Of a stretch of DNA of 64,000 bases, positions 51,887 through 61,388 are shown piece by piece; within the stretch, counting starts at the first letter, position 1, and each line of letters begins with the position of its first letter. The DNA is taken from contig CAYOVH010000001.1 in NCBI GenBank assembly GCA_964407405.1, positions 124,001 through 188,000 on the forward strand, read 5' to 3'. The position numbers and the translations under genes are program-made. Source of the DNA: JASLCR01 sp964407405. GTDB lineage: Bacteria; Patescibacteriota; Saccharimonadia; Saccharimonadales; Saccharimonadaceae. The notes under the pieces were generated by a model that saw only the letters and a list, made by a program, of their open reading frames with translations, was not told where the DNA came from and did not search any database.

Positions 51887-51976
51887 GGAGAGGTGCAGGA
51901 GTGGTTGAACTGGCTTGTCTCGAAAACAAGTGTGCCTTCACCGGCACCGGGGGTTCGAATCCCCCTCTCTCCGCCA
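51887..51976 (+). tRNA. tRNA-Ser (anticodon CGA)
   Basis: The acceptor GGAGAGG pairs with CCTCTCC (CTCTCTCC), discriminator G, encoded CCA. The anticodon stem CTTGT/ACAAG carries the loop CTCGAAA, anticodon CGA. The long variable arm is present. Its acceptor and CCA end equal those of tRNA-Ser(TGA), but the AAG that completes the element's core is missing. Confidence 0.95.
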
Positions 51977-52040
51977 CGAAAATTGGACGGCCTTTAGGCC
52001 GCCTTCTTCTACGACTGATAACAAGCCGTACAATGATTGC

Positions 52041-52124
52041 ATGGGTGGGTATGATACGGATACGGCCGGATACTCGTACGGATATTATCGTGCACAAGAT
52101 AGATGGTACGCCTGGACGGACTAA
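52041..52124 (+). CDS. Possible 27-residue Tyr-rich peptide
   Basis: An ATG at 52041 opens a 27-codon frame with six Tyr and two Trp and a repeated G-Y/Y-G pattern (GGYDTDTAGYSYGYY). TACAAT ends 6 bases before the ATG, the leaderless arrangement seen in several genes of this window. The frame ends over the stop of the convergent phosphoesterase. It may be a real small gene or chance. Confidence 0.35.
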   Translation: MGGYDTDTAGYSYGYYRAQDRWYAWTD

Positions 52125-53890
52125 GGAGCTCGCTCACTTTTGCTTTGTCGATCCGATTTGTTTTTGGGAGAGGATTGAGCCTGATTTATGCTCTGAAACG
52201 GCGTACCCGTCGGAGTGCCGATATCATGACGTATGATAGGCTGGACTTCCCCATTTGGCGAGATGACAATAGAGGCGTAGCCAGTAAATGAGCCATGCTT
52301 GGTGTTTCTATAGAAGATGCGGAATGAAATGTTTTCTTGTGGACGCGTGCTTGGGTCGCTCCAGTTGTTGATAGTTCCTGCCGGGTTTGCACCGCCGCCA
52401 GTTCCCTGGTTGTTGATGACCGTCCATGATCCATCGCTATTGCAGATTATTTGAACTGGGAGGTCGATGTGCCAGTGCCCGGTAGATATCAGCCCAGCAT
52501 GGATATCGCGAACGTCCTCTGTTGGGTCGCACTGGGCAAGGCTCCGTGATGCTTCGATGAACTTTTTGAAATTAGGTATATTCATAAGCGCCTGGGCGGC
52601 TGCGGGTTGATGAAGAGCGACGACATCAACAGGGTGTTCTGAGGTAGCCTCAAATGCCTGCTCGCCGAGCTCCTTCTCGGTCATCTTTGGATTGGGGTAG
52701 GATGATGCGGCAAAGATTGGCGTCTGCATCGGGTCCGGCTTGCCGTAAAATGACATACCACCGACCGTTTTTTCGCCGTCAAGTACTGTCATGCCATCGT
52801 CTTTGGCGTACTGCTGAGCGTTGCCAGTATCGTGATTGCCGGCCACCAAGATGACGTTGCCCGAAGGATTGAGGTCGGCTTGATCACGAATTGAGCCGCG
52901 CTGAATCTCGGGATCATAGACCATATCACCGGTATTGAGGACATTCTTGAGTCTATCTTTACCAAATCTTGTGTGAAGCGTCTCGATGGCTTCCTTTGCC
53001 AGCTGAGTACCAGCGATACTGCCGTGCATGTCTGTCATGATAAAGAGTAATTCTTCGTCTTGCCTTGGTGGTGCCACCTGGATAAGCTCTTCTTGAAGTT
53101 TTGGCGATGCCACAGCCAGGTACTCATGCAATCCTTTGCTGCGGCGATCGTGCAGCTTCATAACCGAACTTGCTAATGAGCGTGTTAAATCATTCAACTG
53201 CGGGTCAGTTGTTGCACCGTCAAGAAAGGTACCACTCAGTGCATCAATCTGTACGGTACCTGTGGGCAATGGATGTTGGCTACGCCATTCTTGGTGATCG
53301 TAGTCAGCGGCAGCTAGGCTGGCTGCCATCACCACGGAAGCCGCCCCAACGGCTGTAAGTTTGGTGGCAGGCAAGCTTGCTTCCCCTTCTTTTGCACGCA
53401 ACTTGTTCTTTGAAGCAATGGTAGACCCAAGCAGATATAATGCAATTCCGCCAAAGAGTACAGGGTATTTTGCGTAGTCAAGAGCGTTGTCGATGGTCGC
53501 AGATACCAGCTCCGACCTATAACTGTGCAAGGTGTCCTTTGAGTCAGTAGCGAGTCCGCTGTATACTTTAATTCGTTCGTTCGATATAAGGTCTAGTGGA
53601 TCTGATGAGGTGATGGTCGGGATACCGGTAACGGCTGCTTGAATACCAATCCCGTGCTTGGCCTTTTTAACGTAGATTTTACCCGCATTAAGGATATCCA
53701 GGCTGCTTGTATCTGGTTGATACGATAGTTCGATGGGAAATTCACCAAAGCTTGCCTCTACCTTAGTTGTTTCGATAGCATGATTAGCTGCGTGCGGGGC
53801 AAAAACAGCCGCCATAAAAGCAGTCGTACCAAGTAACTTTGCCGATTCTTTTGCCCCACTCCGTACATGCTCCATGGTACGGTGATTCAT
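52121..53890 (-). CDS. Membrane-anchored calcineurin-like metallophosphoesterase
   Basis: The 589-residue protein has an N-terminal hydrophobic segment, a domain of about 100 residues, a second hydrophobic stretch (about 140-200) and a metallophosphoesterase domain from about 278 on: MTDMHGS (D-x-H), NTGDMVYD (G-D), VAGNHDTGN (G-N-H-D), VVALHQP and GLISTGHWHID (G-H-x-H). All metal ligands of the calcineurin-like fold are there. The domain would sit outside the membrane, perhaps acting on phosphodiesters or nucleotides. The start has no clear Shine-Dalgarno site. Confidence 0.85.
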   Translation of the reverse strand: MNHRTMEHVRSGAKESAKLLGTTAFMAAVFAPHAANHAIETTKVEASFGEFPIELSYQPDTSSLDILNAGKIYVKKAKHGIGIQAAVTGIPTITSSDPLDLISNERIKVYSGLATDSKDTLHSYRSELVSATIDNALDYAKYPVLFGGIALYLLGSTIASKNKLRAKEGEASLPATKLTAVGAASVVMAASLAAADYDHQEWRSQHPLPTGTVQIDALSGTFLDGATTDPQLNDLTRSLASSVMKLHDRRSKGLHEYLAVASPKLQEELIQVAPPRQDEELLFIMTDMHGSIAGTQLAKEAIETLHTRFGKDRLKNVLNTGDMVYDPEIQRGSIRDQADLNPSGNVILVAGNHDTGNAQQYAKDDGMTVLDGEKTVGGMSFYGKPDPMQTPIFAASSYPNPKMTEKELGEQAFEATSEHPVDVVALHQPAAAQALMNIPNFKKFIEASRSLAQCDPTEDVRDIHAGLISTGHWHIDLPVQIICNSDGSWTVINNQGTGGGANPAGTINNWSDPSTRPQENISFRIFYRNTKHGSFTGYASIVISPNGEVQPIIRHDIGTPTGTPFQSINQAQSSPKNKSDRQSKSERAP

Positions 53891-53934
53891 ATATTCTATG
53901 ATACGCTCCTATTTCGCGCTATGATAGTGGTAGT

Positions 53935-54330
53935 ATGGAAGATTCTATTTTTACAAAAATCATCAAGGGAGAAATTCCTTGCTATAAGGTCTACGAGGAC
54001 GACAAAACGCTGGCGTTTTTAGATATCAATCCGGTTGCTGAAGGCCACACGCTTGTAGTGCCAAAGGCACAAGTAGAATTTGTCTGGGACTTGAAAGACG
54101 AAGATTATCAGGCGATGATGGCTACGGTCAAAAAAGTCGGCTTGCGTCTGCGCGAGGTGGTTGGTAAAAAGTATGTCGGCGAGGTGGTCGTGGGGATCGA
54201 TGTACCGCATGCTCATGTGCACGTGGTGGCATTTGATCGGAGCTCAGAGATCAGGCGAACACTTGATGGTCCTGGCGATCCGGCAGATCAGGCAACGCTC
54301 GCGGCAGTTGCTAAGAAGCTGCGTTTTTAA
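53935..54330 (+). CDS. HIT-family nucleotide hydrolase
   Basis: The 131-residue protein has the HIT signature HAHVHVV (His92, 94, 96) and the N-terminal ECxF-like region DSIFTKIIKGEIPCYKVYEDD. HIT proteins hydrolyse nucleotide phosphoramidates or similar. TATGAT ends 9 bases before the ATG. rlmH follows after one base and is probably cotranscribed. Confidence 0.93.
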   Translation: MEDSIFTKIIKGEIPCYKVYEDDKTLAFLDINPVAEGHTLVVPKAQVEFVWDLKDEDYQAMMATVKKVGLRLREVVGKKYVGEVVVGIDVPHAHVHVVAFDRSSEIRRTLDGPGDPADQATLAAVAKKLRF

Positions 54331-54331
54331 G

Positions 54332-54787
54332 ATGATCACGATTGTCGCTATCGGCAAAAAGCATGAAGCGTGGATACTGCCGGGCCTGGAACGCTACGGA
54401 AAGCGTCTGCGTGCGCCGTATGACGTGAAGTGGATACTTTTACCACATTCATCGCTTCAAGGCGTGCAGGCACGCCAAGAAGAGTCTGAGTGCGTATTGG
54501 CGCGGCTAGATAGTAGAGATCACGTAATATTGCTTGATGAGACAGGAGCACAGCTAGACTCCCCTGCTCTTGCCCGCCAACTCGAATCACTCCATAGTGG
54601 CGGCAAACATCCTGTGTTTGTCATTGGCGGTGCGTATGGCGTCAGTGATGCGCTCAAAGATCGCGCGGATACGCTGTGGTCGCTGTCTGATCTGGTATTT
54701 CCCCATCAGTTGGTGCGATTACTACTGGCGGAACAGCTCTATAGGGCACAGACGATCACAAACGGACAGTCGTACCATCATTCATAG
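54332..54787 (+). CDS. rlmH: 23S rRNA (pseudouridine1915-N3)-methyltransferase
   Basis: The 151-residue protein is a SPOUT methyltransferase: MITIVAIGKKHE at the start, HVILLDETGAQLDSPALARQLE, VFVIGGAYGVSDALKDRAD and LSDLVFPHQLVRLLLAEQLYRAQTITNGQSYHHS. These match RlmH over its full length, including the knot and the H-H-x end. It methylates a pseudouridine of helix 69. The ATG at 54332 fits better than longer frames. Confidence 0.95.
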   Translation: MITIVAIGKKHEAWILPGLERYGKRLRAPYDVKWILLPHSSLQGVQARQEESECVLARLDSRDHVILLDETGAQLDSPALARQLESLHSGGKHPVFVIGGAYGVSDALKDRADTLWSLSDLVFPHQLVRLLLAEQLYRAQTITNGQSYHHS

Positions 54788-54860
54788 AATGACAGATACT
54801 TGACAATATACAAAGCTTATGCTAGTATTGATAGTGTTGTCACAAAAAGGTAAACAAACT

Positions 54861-55214
54861 ATGAAAACACAAAAAGCCCTTGCACAGTCAAAATATATTT
54901 CAGCCGCGATTGCGCTGATTACCTTATGCGGTATTGCACTCCACGAGACGAAGCTCGATACGATGTCCAGTCTCTCGGCAGCTTTGCCAGCTATTGTCGC
55001 TAGTTACGGTACGGCAGGTATCCTAATGCATCTGAGCGGACACGATCATACGCACGTCGAGCGTGTATCAGTCGAAAATGTCGTCGGGCGTCTCACCTCG
55101 CACAATCCGTTGACGCCGACTCGCCATGGGGAAAACAAGAAATACCGTATGCAGAAGAGTACTCCCAAGGGCTATCACCCCTTTGACAATTACACTTTGC
55201 CAGTATTCTCTTAA
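54861..55214 (+). CDS. Small membrane protein of unknown function
   Basis: The 117-residue protein starts at MKTQKALAQSKY after AAAAAGG. Two hydrophobic stretches (YISAAIALITLCGIALHE, LSAALPAIVASYGTAGILMHLSG) are followed by a His-rich turn (HDHTHVERV) and a basic tail. No family is recognised. Its 3' end overlaps the valS stop by 4 bases. Confidence 0.65.
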   Translation: MKTQKALAQSKYISAAIALITLCGIALHETKLDTMSSLSAALPAIVASYGTAGILMHLSGHDHTHVERVSVENVVGRLTSHNPLTPTRHGENKKYRMQKSTPKGYHPFDNYTLPVFS

Positions 55215-57760
55215 TTCTTGATAACTTCGAGCTCGCGGGCTAACCGATCGATCTGATCGGTGATGCTCGCGAGTTCTTCTCGGGAAGCTTCGACAAGCTT
55301 GGCCGGTGCCTTTGCGATATAGCTTTCGTTATCAAGACGCTCCTTTAGGCGATTGGCAGTCTGATGTGCCTGAGCGAGACGTACCTCCAGGTTTGACTGG
55401 TGCTCGTAGAGAGTATCGGCGTCAATATCCAGCCAAGCTTCTCTACCAGTCGTGGCGAGCAAAAGACCTTTCGGCTGATCGGTAGGTGAAACGGTGATTC
55501 GAAGGAGCGATGCTATCAGGTCGGTATTGTCCCGAATGAGAGAATCTTCTCCGTAGAGCAGATCGTAGCGTTTGTTGCCAGGGAGTTCGCTGGTGACGAA
55601 GCGTACTTCGGAGACAAGCTCTTTGAGACGCTCAAATTCGGCAGCGGCAATTTCGTCATATGCTGGAATCATCGGCCACTCTTTAGCGATTAGCAAGCCT
55701 TCGCACCATGGTAGCGTTTGCCAGATGGTTTCTGTGACAAACGGTGCGAATGGATGCGCGATCCTCAGGCTGGTGTCGAGCACCCATGCCAGGACATCGG
55801 GATTTGTATCGGATTTTGAAGCTTCGATATACCAATCAGCGACATCATTCCAGATGGTCTGGTAGACGGTATCGGCGGCGTCAGAGAAGCGATATTGATT
55901 AAGGTGCTGACCGATAGTATCTTTTGCCTGCTCCAGCCTAGAGACAATCCAGTGGTCGGCCAGTGATTGCACGAACGGTGCTTTGAGCTGATAGTTTTCT
56001 CCCAGTTTGTCTTCTGAGAAGCGTGCGATGTTCCATAGTTTGTTGCAGAAATTCCGTCCTGCGATCAATGCACCCTCTGAGAATGCTTGATGTTGAGCCG
56101 GAGAGCGGTTGGCGATAATACCAAGCCGGAGAGCATCTGAGCCATATTCGGCAACTTTCTCCATCGGATTGATGACATTGCCTTTTGATTTGCTCATCTT
56201 TTGGTTGTGCTCATCATTGACCATGCCGTGCAGGTAGACGTCTCTAAATGGCACCTCACCAGTGCGATACAGACCGAGCATGATCATACGAGCAACCCAT
56301 CGGTCCAGTAGATCTGTACCCGTTTCCATGACAGAGGTTGGATAAAAGCGGGCCAGCTCTCCCCCGTCCAGGTAGTCGGTCGTGATGTACGGCCACTGGC
56401 CGGATGAGAACCAGGTGTCAAAGGTATCTTCCTCTCTTATGTAGATTTTGCCGTCGATTTTGATTGTCTTCTCATCGACGCGGGTATCAAATATCCAGTC
56501 GTTGGCATCATCTGTATTCTGAAATGCCGGGATAGGGATACCCCACGGGATTTGACGCGATAGATTCCAATCTTTCAGTCCGTCGAGATACTGCATCAAG
56601 ACACGTTTGCGGGAGCTTGGATAAAACGTGATGGCATCGCCTGACAGAACTTCTTTAGCCTGCTGGGCAAGTGGTTGCATCTTGAGGAACCACTGATCCT
56701 TTATGAGCGGCTCGATGACTGTGCCGCACTTGTAGCAGCGGCCAACTGAGTGAACGATGTCTTCCTCGCCGCGCATAACCTCTTCGGCCTTGAGGGCTGC
56801 GATAACGCGTTTTCTAGCCTCGTCGACCGTTAGGCCGGCAAATTGTGACGGCACATTGATCATTTTGCCATCAAAATCGATGATCTGTAGACGAGGGAGG
56901 TTGTGTCGCTCCCCTATTTCGAAATCATTTGGATCATGCGCTGGCGTGATCTTGACGGCACCGGTGCCAAACGATTGGTCGACATATTCGTCGGCGATGA
57001 CTGGGAGTTCGCGGCCAGTGATGGGCAGCTGAACGGTGCTGCCGATAAGATGTTTGTAGCGCTCGTCATCCGGATGGACGGCTACGGCGGTGTCGCCAAG
57101 TAATGTTTCGGGACGAGTAGTGGCGACGACGATTTCATCGATTTTATCGAGCGTCGGATAAGCAATTTTCCAGAGCTTCCCTTTTTCTTCTTTGTGATCA
57201 ACCTCGATGTCAGCAAAGCTCGTCTGGTGCTTTGTACAGTAGTTGACGATGCGTTCGCCCCTGTAGATAAGCTCATCATCCCATAGTTTTCGGAAAGTCT
57301 CATAAACAGTATTTATGACCTTTTCATCGAGTGTGAATGCCAAGTGCTTCCAACTGGCACTGATGCCAAGAGCGCGCAGTTGCAATTCCATGTCACCACG
57401 CCGGGCATCAACAAAATTCCAAATCTGGCTATACAATTGCTCACGTGAAAAGTCAAATCGGCTTTTTCCTTCCTTCTCGAGTTGTTTCTCGTAGACGACC
57501 CAAGTCTCAAATCCGGCATGGTCTTCTCCGGGGATAAATATCGTATCGTCCCCTTTCATACGATGATAGCGCACCAGAATATCTTTGAGGTTCATATCGA
57601 GTGCGTGGCCTATGTGAAGATTGCCATTGGCATTTGGCGGTGGCATAACAACAGAGTATGGGGTACCCTTCCCTCTCGGCTCAAAGGCTCCAGATGTTTC
57701 CCACATGGCGTAGATATTTGGTTCGTATTGATCAGGCTGGTAAGTTTTTGGTAGATTCAT
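55211..57760 (-). CDS. valS: Valine-tRNA ligase
   Basis: The 849-residue class I synthetase has NGNLHIGHALDMN (HIGH at 49-52), an editing (CP1) domain with VATTRPETLLGDTAVAVHP, the W-F-S-S-G-Q-W-P strand, the KMSKSKGN signature and a C-terminal coiled coil (LAQAHQTANRLKERLDNESYIAKAPAKLVEASREEL), the ValRS arm. It charges tRNA-Val. The length is normal for compact bacterial ValRS. Proofreading residues around TTRPET are kept. Confidence 0.97.
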   Translation of the reverse strand: MNLPKTYQPDQYEPNIYAMWETSGAFEPRGKGTPYSVVMPPPNANGNLHIGHALDMNLKDILVRYHRMKGDDTIFIPGEDHAGFETWVVYEKQLEKEGKSRFDFSREQLYSQIWNFVDARRGDMELQLRALGISASWKHLAFTLDEKVINTVYETFRKLWDDELIYRGERIVNYCTKHQTSFADIEVDHKEEKGKLWKIAYPTLDKIDEIVVATTRPETLLGDTAVAVHPDDERYKHLIGSTVQLPITGRELPVIADEYVDQSFGTGAVKITPAHDPNDFEIGERHNLPRLQIIDFDGKMINVPSQFAGLTVDEARKRVIAALKAEEVMRGEEDIVHSVGRCYKCGTVIEPLIKDQWFLKMQPLAQQAKEVLSGDAITFYPSSRKRVLMQYLDGLKDWNLSRQIPWGIPIPAFQNTDDANDWIFDTRVDEKTIKIDGKIYIREEDTFDTWFSSGQWPYITTDYLDGGELARFYPTSVMETGTDLLDRWVARMIMLGLYRTGEVPFRDVYLHGMVNDEHNQKMSKSKGNVINPMEKVAEYGSDALRLGIIANRSPAQHQAFSEGALIAGRNFCNKLWNIARFSEDKLGENYQLKAPFVQSLADHWIVSRLEQAKDTIGQHLNQYRFSDAADTVYQTIWNDVADWYIEASKSDTNPDVLAWVLDTSLRIAHPFAPFVTETIWQTLPWCEGLLIAKEWPMIPAYDEIAAAEFERLKELVSEVRFVTSELPGNKRYDLLYGEDSLIRDNTDLIASLLRITVSPTDQPKGLLLATTGREAWLDIDADTLYEHQSNLEVRLAQAHQTANRLKERLDNESYIAKAPAKLVEASREELASITDQIDRLARELEVIKN

Positions 57761-57889
57761 AATTTGCTTTTCACGTGGAAATGATTAGTAATATGTAAAA
57801 TTCTCTCTGTTAAGTATAGCATATGCGATTGGGTTCATCCCAGCCTGCCCTCTCTTCCGAAGAGACCGTAAAATTCGGGAGCGGGGACC

Positions 57890-58801
57890 TTATCGTAGTT
57901 TCTGAAGCAGTTTATACGCCAGATAGGCAAGAGGCTTTATGGGAAGTTCGTGAGTCTCTGGGTAGGTGACTTCATAGCCGCCAAATGATTTCTTGAAAGC
58001 TGTGAAGCCAGCCCATCTATGTTGTGGATCATCATTGGGGGCTATTCCATAGAGATCAAAGATTTTCTTGCCCTGGTGTTTGGCGTCAAAGATGATTTCA
58101 CCCAACAGGGCGGTTGCTGCGTTGAGGTTGCGGTGTTCAAAGCTGCTCGCCGCATGCGCGTAATAGTTTGTCGTTTCCCCCTCGTAGACAAGAGCAGCGG
58201 CGATTACTTTGCTTTCAAGCCGCATGAAGTGAAGGCTGGCCGCTCCTATCGGTACGAGTGCATTGGCTTGAGCCTCAAGGTAACTGTCCGGGTGAATAGT
58301 GATATGATTTTTTGCAGCTGTACCGTGCAAGAGGGAAGTGAGGTGACGTATCTCGGCTGGCTCGGAGCTCTTGTAGTAGGTGAGACCTTTTTTGTGGTAA
58401 TTTCGGTAGATATTGCGATTGTTTTGCTTCATGCCAGCCAAAATAGCTTCCTCGCTATCGGTAAGATTGAGGTGCCAAGTGTGCGAGGGTTGGGAGTAGC
58501 GCACTGGGCGTAAGTCGAGTCTAGAAAGCTCTTCACTGGAGAATATTGCACCTGTAGGCTGCACGCGTAAAAAAACGACCGAATGTTCTTTGGCGAGCTG
58601 GCGCAGACGTGCTAGTGCAGCAGACAGCGCACTTGCATCTGTCGCAACCGGTCCATAGGGGCAGTAGAGTCGCTTAAAGCCAGCTGACTCTTCGAGTATG
58701 GCAAGAAAATGCCAATCGCTGGTTTCTTCAAGGAATGTTGTTTTTCCTTCTGCTTCTTGAAAGGTTTGCCAGGCTTTTGACTGGAGAAAGTGGACATCCA
58801 T
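57890..58801 (-). CDS. FemX/FemAB-type peptidoglycan bridge aminoacyltransferase
   Basis: The 303-residue protein has the FemABX double-GNAT plan: FLQSKAWQTFQEAEG, GFKRLYCPYGPV, WHLNLTDSEEAILAGMKQNNRNIYRNYHKKGLTYY, and a second GNAT-like core (IAAALVYEGETTNYYAHAASS, GKKIFDLYGIAPNDDP). Such enzymes add amino acids from aminoacyl-tRNA to the lipid II peptide. TACAAT ends 6 bases before the ATG with no Shine-Dalgarno site. tsaD lies 4 bases upstream. Confidence 0.9.
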   Translation of the reverse strand: MDVHFLQSKAWQTFQEAEGKTTFLEETSDWHFLAILEESAGFKRLYCPYGPVATDASALSAALARLRQLAKEHSVVFLRVQPTGAIFSSEELSRLDLRPVRYSQPSHTWHLNLTDSEEAILAGMKQNNRNIYRNYHKKGLTYYKSSEPAEIRHLTSLLHGTAAKNHITIHPDSYLEAQANALVPIGAASLHFMRLESKVIAAALVYEGETTNYYAHAASSFEHRNLNAATALLGEIIFDAKHQGKKIFDLYGIAPNDDPQHRWAGFTAFKKSFGGYEVTYPETHELPIKPLAYLAYKLLQKLR

Positions 58802-58805
58802 ACTT

Positions 58806-60008
58806 TTATTGTACTCGTCTCCAGGCCGTCTGCGTCATCGAAAGACTGGGTACAACCTGTAATAAACGTGGATCGGTGGGCGCATTGTATTTTGCGAAAT
58901 AGTAGCCCAGACATGCAATCATTGCACCGTTGTCGGTACACAGCTGGATCGGCGCGTACTCAATAGAGAGAGGTAGACGCTCGGAGAGTTGGTTGCGCAG
59001 CTCTTGATTGGCTGCGACACCACCGGCAATGACGACAGAAGCAGGCGAGTAGTCCTGGTAGGCTCGTTCGGCGGCATCAACGAGCGTTTTGACGGCTGTG
59101 TATTGAAAACTGGCGGCAAAATCATGCCTCTGTGAGGTCGTGAGACGCGCTGCAAGCTCGTGTGAGGGAAAAGCAATGTCGACGTCTACTTCGCGCTGTA
59201 CGGCGCGTAGAGTGGCTGTTTTGAGGCCTGAGAAGCTAAAGTCGTAGGGGCTTTTGAGCCGAGCTTTTGGGAGTTTATACTTTTTTGGGTCGCCAGCTTC
59301 GGCTGCTTCGGCTATAGACGGCCCACCAGGGTAGGGAAGACCAAGTATCTTCGCAACTTTATCAAATGCTTCACCGACGGCATCATCAAGTGTTTGTCCA
59401 AGTAGCTCATAGTCACCGTGGTCGCGGAAAAGGACCAGCTGGCTGTGGCCGCCGGAAACGATGAGGGCGAGCATTGGGAAAGCGGGCTGGCTAGAAGGTA
59501 GTTTTAGGTTGCTGCCTTGCCGCATCACCTTTTCACCACTGTCTTTTTCCAAAACGGCTTCGCGCCCGACGTTTCTTGTGTACGCAACAGGATCCGATTC
59601 ATTTTGAAGCAAAGTGGAGGGGTATGCCCCTCCTTCTGATTTCACGATAAAATTAGCATACACATGCGCTTCGACATGGTGAATAGGATATAGCGGTTTA
59701 TTGTGGAGGATAGCGAGTGTGCGGGCGGCAAGGGTACCGACAAGGAGCGATCCGATGAGTCCGGGGGCATACGTCACAGCGATGGCGTCGATATCGTCCC
59801 AGGCGCATCCGGCATCAGAGAGAGCCTTATCGATGACCGGATTGATAACTTCGAGATGGTTGCGGGCAGCAACTTCTGGTACCACACCTCCGTACTCTTT
59901 GTGAATATCGATCTGCGAGACAACAACATTGCTAAGCAAGCAACGACCGTCTTCGACAACGGCCGCTGCAGTTTCATCACAGCTACTCTCGATTCCCAAA
60001 ATCTTCAT
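58806..60008 (-). CDS. tsaD: tRNA N6-adenosine threonylcarbamoyltransferase
   Basis: The 400-residue protein is full TsaD: MKILGIESSCDETAAAVVED at the start, HHVEAHVYANF with the metal-binding His pair, LIVSGGHSQLVLF, GQTLDDAVGEAFDKVAKILGLPYPGG and the ASVVIAGGVAANQELR end. It completes the t6A modification of ANN-decoding tRNAs. An insert of about 45 residues (GGAYPSTLLQNESDPVAY...) between the HHVEAH and VSGGHS blocks makes it longer than usual. An extended -10 TATACT ends 8 bases before the ATG. Confidence 0.95.
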   Translation of the reverse strand: MKILGIESSCDETAAAVVEDGRCLLSNVVVSQIDIHKEYGGVVPEVAARNHLEVINPVIDKALSDAGCAWDDIDAIAVTYAPGLIGSLLVGTLAARTLAILHNKPLYPIHHVEAHVYANFIVKSEGGAYPSTLLQNESDPVAYTRNVGREAVLEKDSGEKVMRQGSNLKLPSSQPAFPMLALIVSGGHSQLVLFRDHGDYELLGQTLDDAVGEAFDKVAKILGLPYPGGPSIAEAAEAGDPKKYKLPKARLKSPYDFSFSGLKTATLRAVQREVDVDIAFPSHELAARLTTSQRHDFAASFQYTAVKTLVDAAERAYQDYSPASVVIAGGVAANQELRNQLSERLPLSIEYAPIQLCTDNGAMIACLGYYFAKYNAPTDPRLLQVVPSLSMTQTAWRRVQ

Positions 60009-60086
60009 TGCCTATCAGTATATCATCGGTGGTAAATTTGCGTCCAAGCCATCGAAAGAATGCCCCCGAGGTGCTACACTAAGAGT

Positions 60087-61388
60087 ATGAAAGATACGTT
60101 GGTTCGTGGGGTACGAAGCACATTGCCAAAGGGCGGGGTGCGCAGACTTGAGGAGGCATATCGCAAGGGTCGGATCAGGGTGGTTAGTGCCCGGTACGGC
60201 AATCCAGCTAGAAATCTGCGTGTTATCGGTGTCACTGGCACCAATGGCAAGACGACAACAGTCAATTTTCTCAATGAAATCCTAAAGGAGGCTGGCTACA
60301 AGACGGCAATGTTTTCGACCGCGGTCATTGAGATCAACGGCAAAGCAAAGCGAAATGATCTCAATGCGACTGTCGCACCAGTGGGCTTGATGCAGCGTTT
60401 TTTCCGAAAAGCCAAGAAGGAAAAGGTTGATTTTGTGGTGATGGAGTTTCCATCACATGCTCTGCACCAGCACAAGCTCGATACGGTACCGATTGAGGTA
60501 GCGATCATGACGAATTTGACGCAAGATCATCTGGATTATCACGGCACGATGGAAGAATATGCAGCTGCTAAAGCCAAATTGTTTGAAAAACATCCCAAGC
60601 TGATCGTACTCAATCGTGATGATGAATGGTTCGACTATTTCAACAAATTCGAGGCCTTGAGTCAGAAAATTACTTACGGCGAGCATCCGGATGCCGAGGC
60701 GCATATCGATAGCGTGAAGCTTTATCGCAAGGGTACTGAGGCAACTGTGACGATTGACCACCAGACAAAATTGGAGCTAGCGACCAATCTGCCAGGAAAA
60801 TTCAACGCCTACAATATGGTTGCAGCAGCTGCAGCAGCTTATCTGCTGGGATTGAGCCTGGAGGACATTGTCGAAGGAGCGGCCAACCTGGAGGGCGTGT
60901 TTGGTCGTTTTGAGCGCGTCGAGACGGGCACAGAGTATGACGTGGTCGTTGACTATGCCCATACTCCTGATGCGCTGGAAAAATTGTTACAAACGGCCAA
61001 GGATATCACAAAAAACAGAGTGATACTGGTATTTGGTGCTTGTGGTGATCGCGACAAGTCTAAACGGCCGATCATGGGCGAGATTGCGGCTCGATCGGCT
61101 GATCGTATTATTTTGACTGACGAAGAGAGCTACAACGAGGATCCAACAGCGATTCGCAATATGATCTACGAAGGGGTCGAAAAAGGTAAGGGTACCGCAA
61201 AGACAACAGAAATTCCCGACAGGAGAGAAGCAATCAAAAAGGCGCTTGATGTCGCCAAAAAGGGCGATACTGTACTCATCACCGGTATGGGGCACGAGAT
61301 GTATCGGATCATCGACGGCAAACGCGAGCCGTGGAATGACACGGAGGTGGTAAAGGAACTTTCAAAAGAAAAATCGGCCGATCACTAG
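60087..61388 (+). CDS. murE: MurE-type UDP-N-acetylmuramyl-tripeptide ligase
   Basis: The 433-residue Mur ligase has ATP-binding GVTGTNGKTTTVNFL, the central MEFPSHALHQHKLDTV and NLTQDHLDYHGTMEEY (MurE-type S-S-H and D-H-L-D-Y-H motifs), and a C-terminal domain with VVDYAHTPDALEKLL, FGACGDRDKSKRP and ILTDEESYNEDP. It adds the third amino acid to the peptidoglycan precursor. Where many MurE enzymes read D-N-P-R, this one reads ESYNEDP, so the amino acid (Lys, Dap or other) cannot be read off. An extended -10 box TGC-TACACT ends 6 bases before the ATG. Confidence 0.88.
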   Translation: MKDTLVRGVRSTLPKGGVRRLEEAYRKGRIRVVSARYGNPARNLRVIGVTGTNGKTTTVNFLNEILKEAGYKTAMFSTAVIEINGKAKRNDLNATVAPVGLMQRFFRKAKKEKVDFVVMEFPSHALHQHKLDTVPIEVAIMTNLTQDHLDYHGTMEEYAAAKAKLFEKHPKLIVLNRDDEWFDYFNKFEALSQKITYGEHPDAEAHIDSVKLYRKGTEATVTIDHQTKLELATNLPGKFNAYNMVAAAAAAYLLGLSLEDIVEGAANLEGVFGRFERVETGTEYDVVVDYAHTPDALEKLLQTAKDITKNRVILVFGACGDRDKSKRPIMGEIAARSADRIILTDEESYNEDPTAIRNMIYEGVEKGKGTAKTTEIPDRREAIKKALDVAKKGDTVLITGMGHEMYRIIDGKREPWNDTEVVKELSKEKSADH

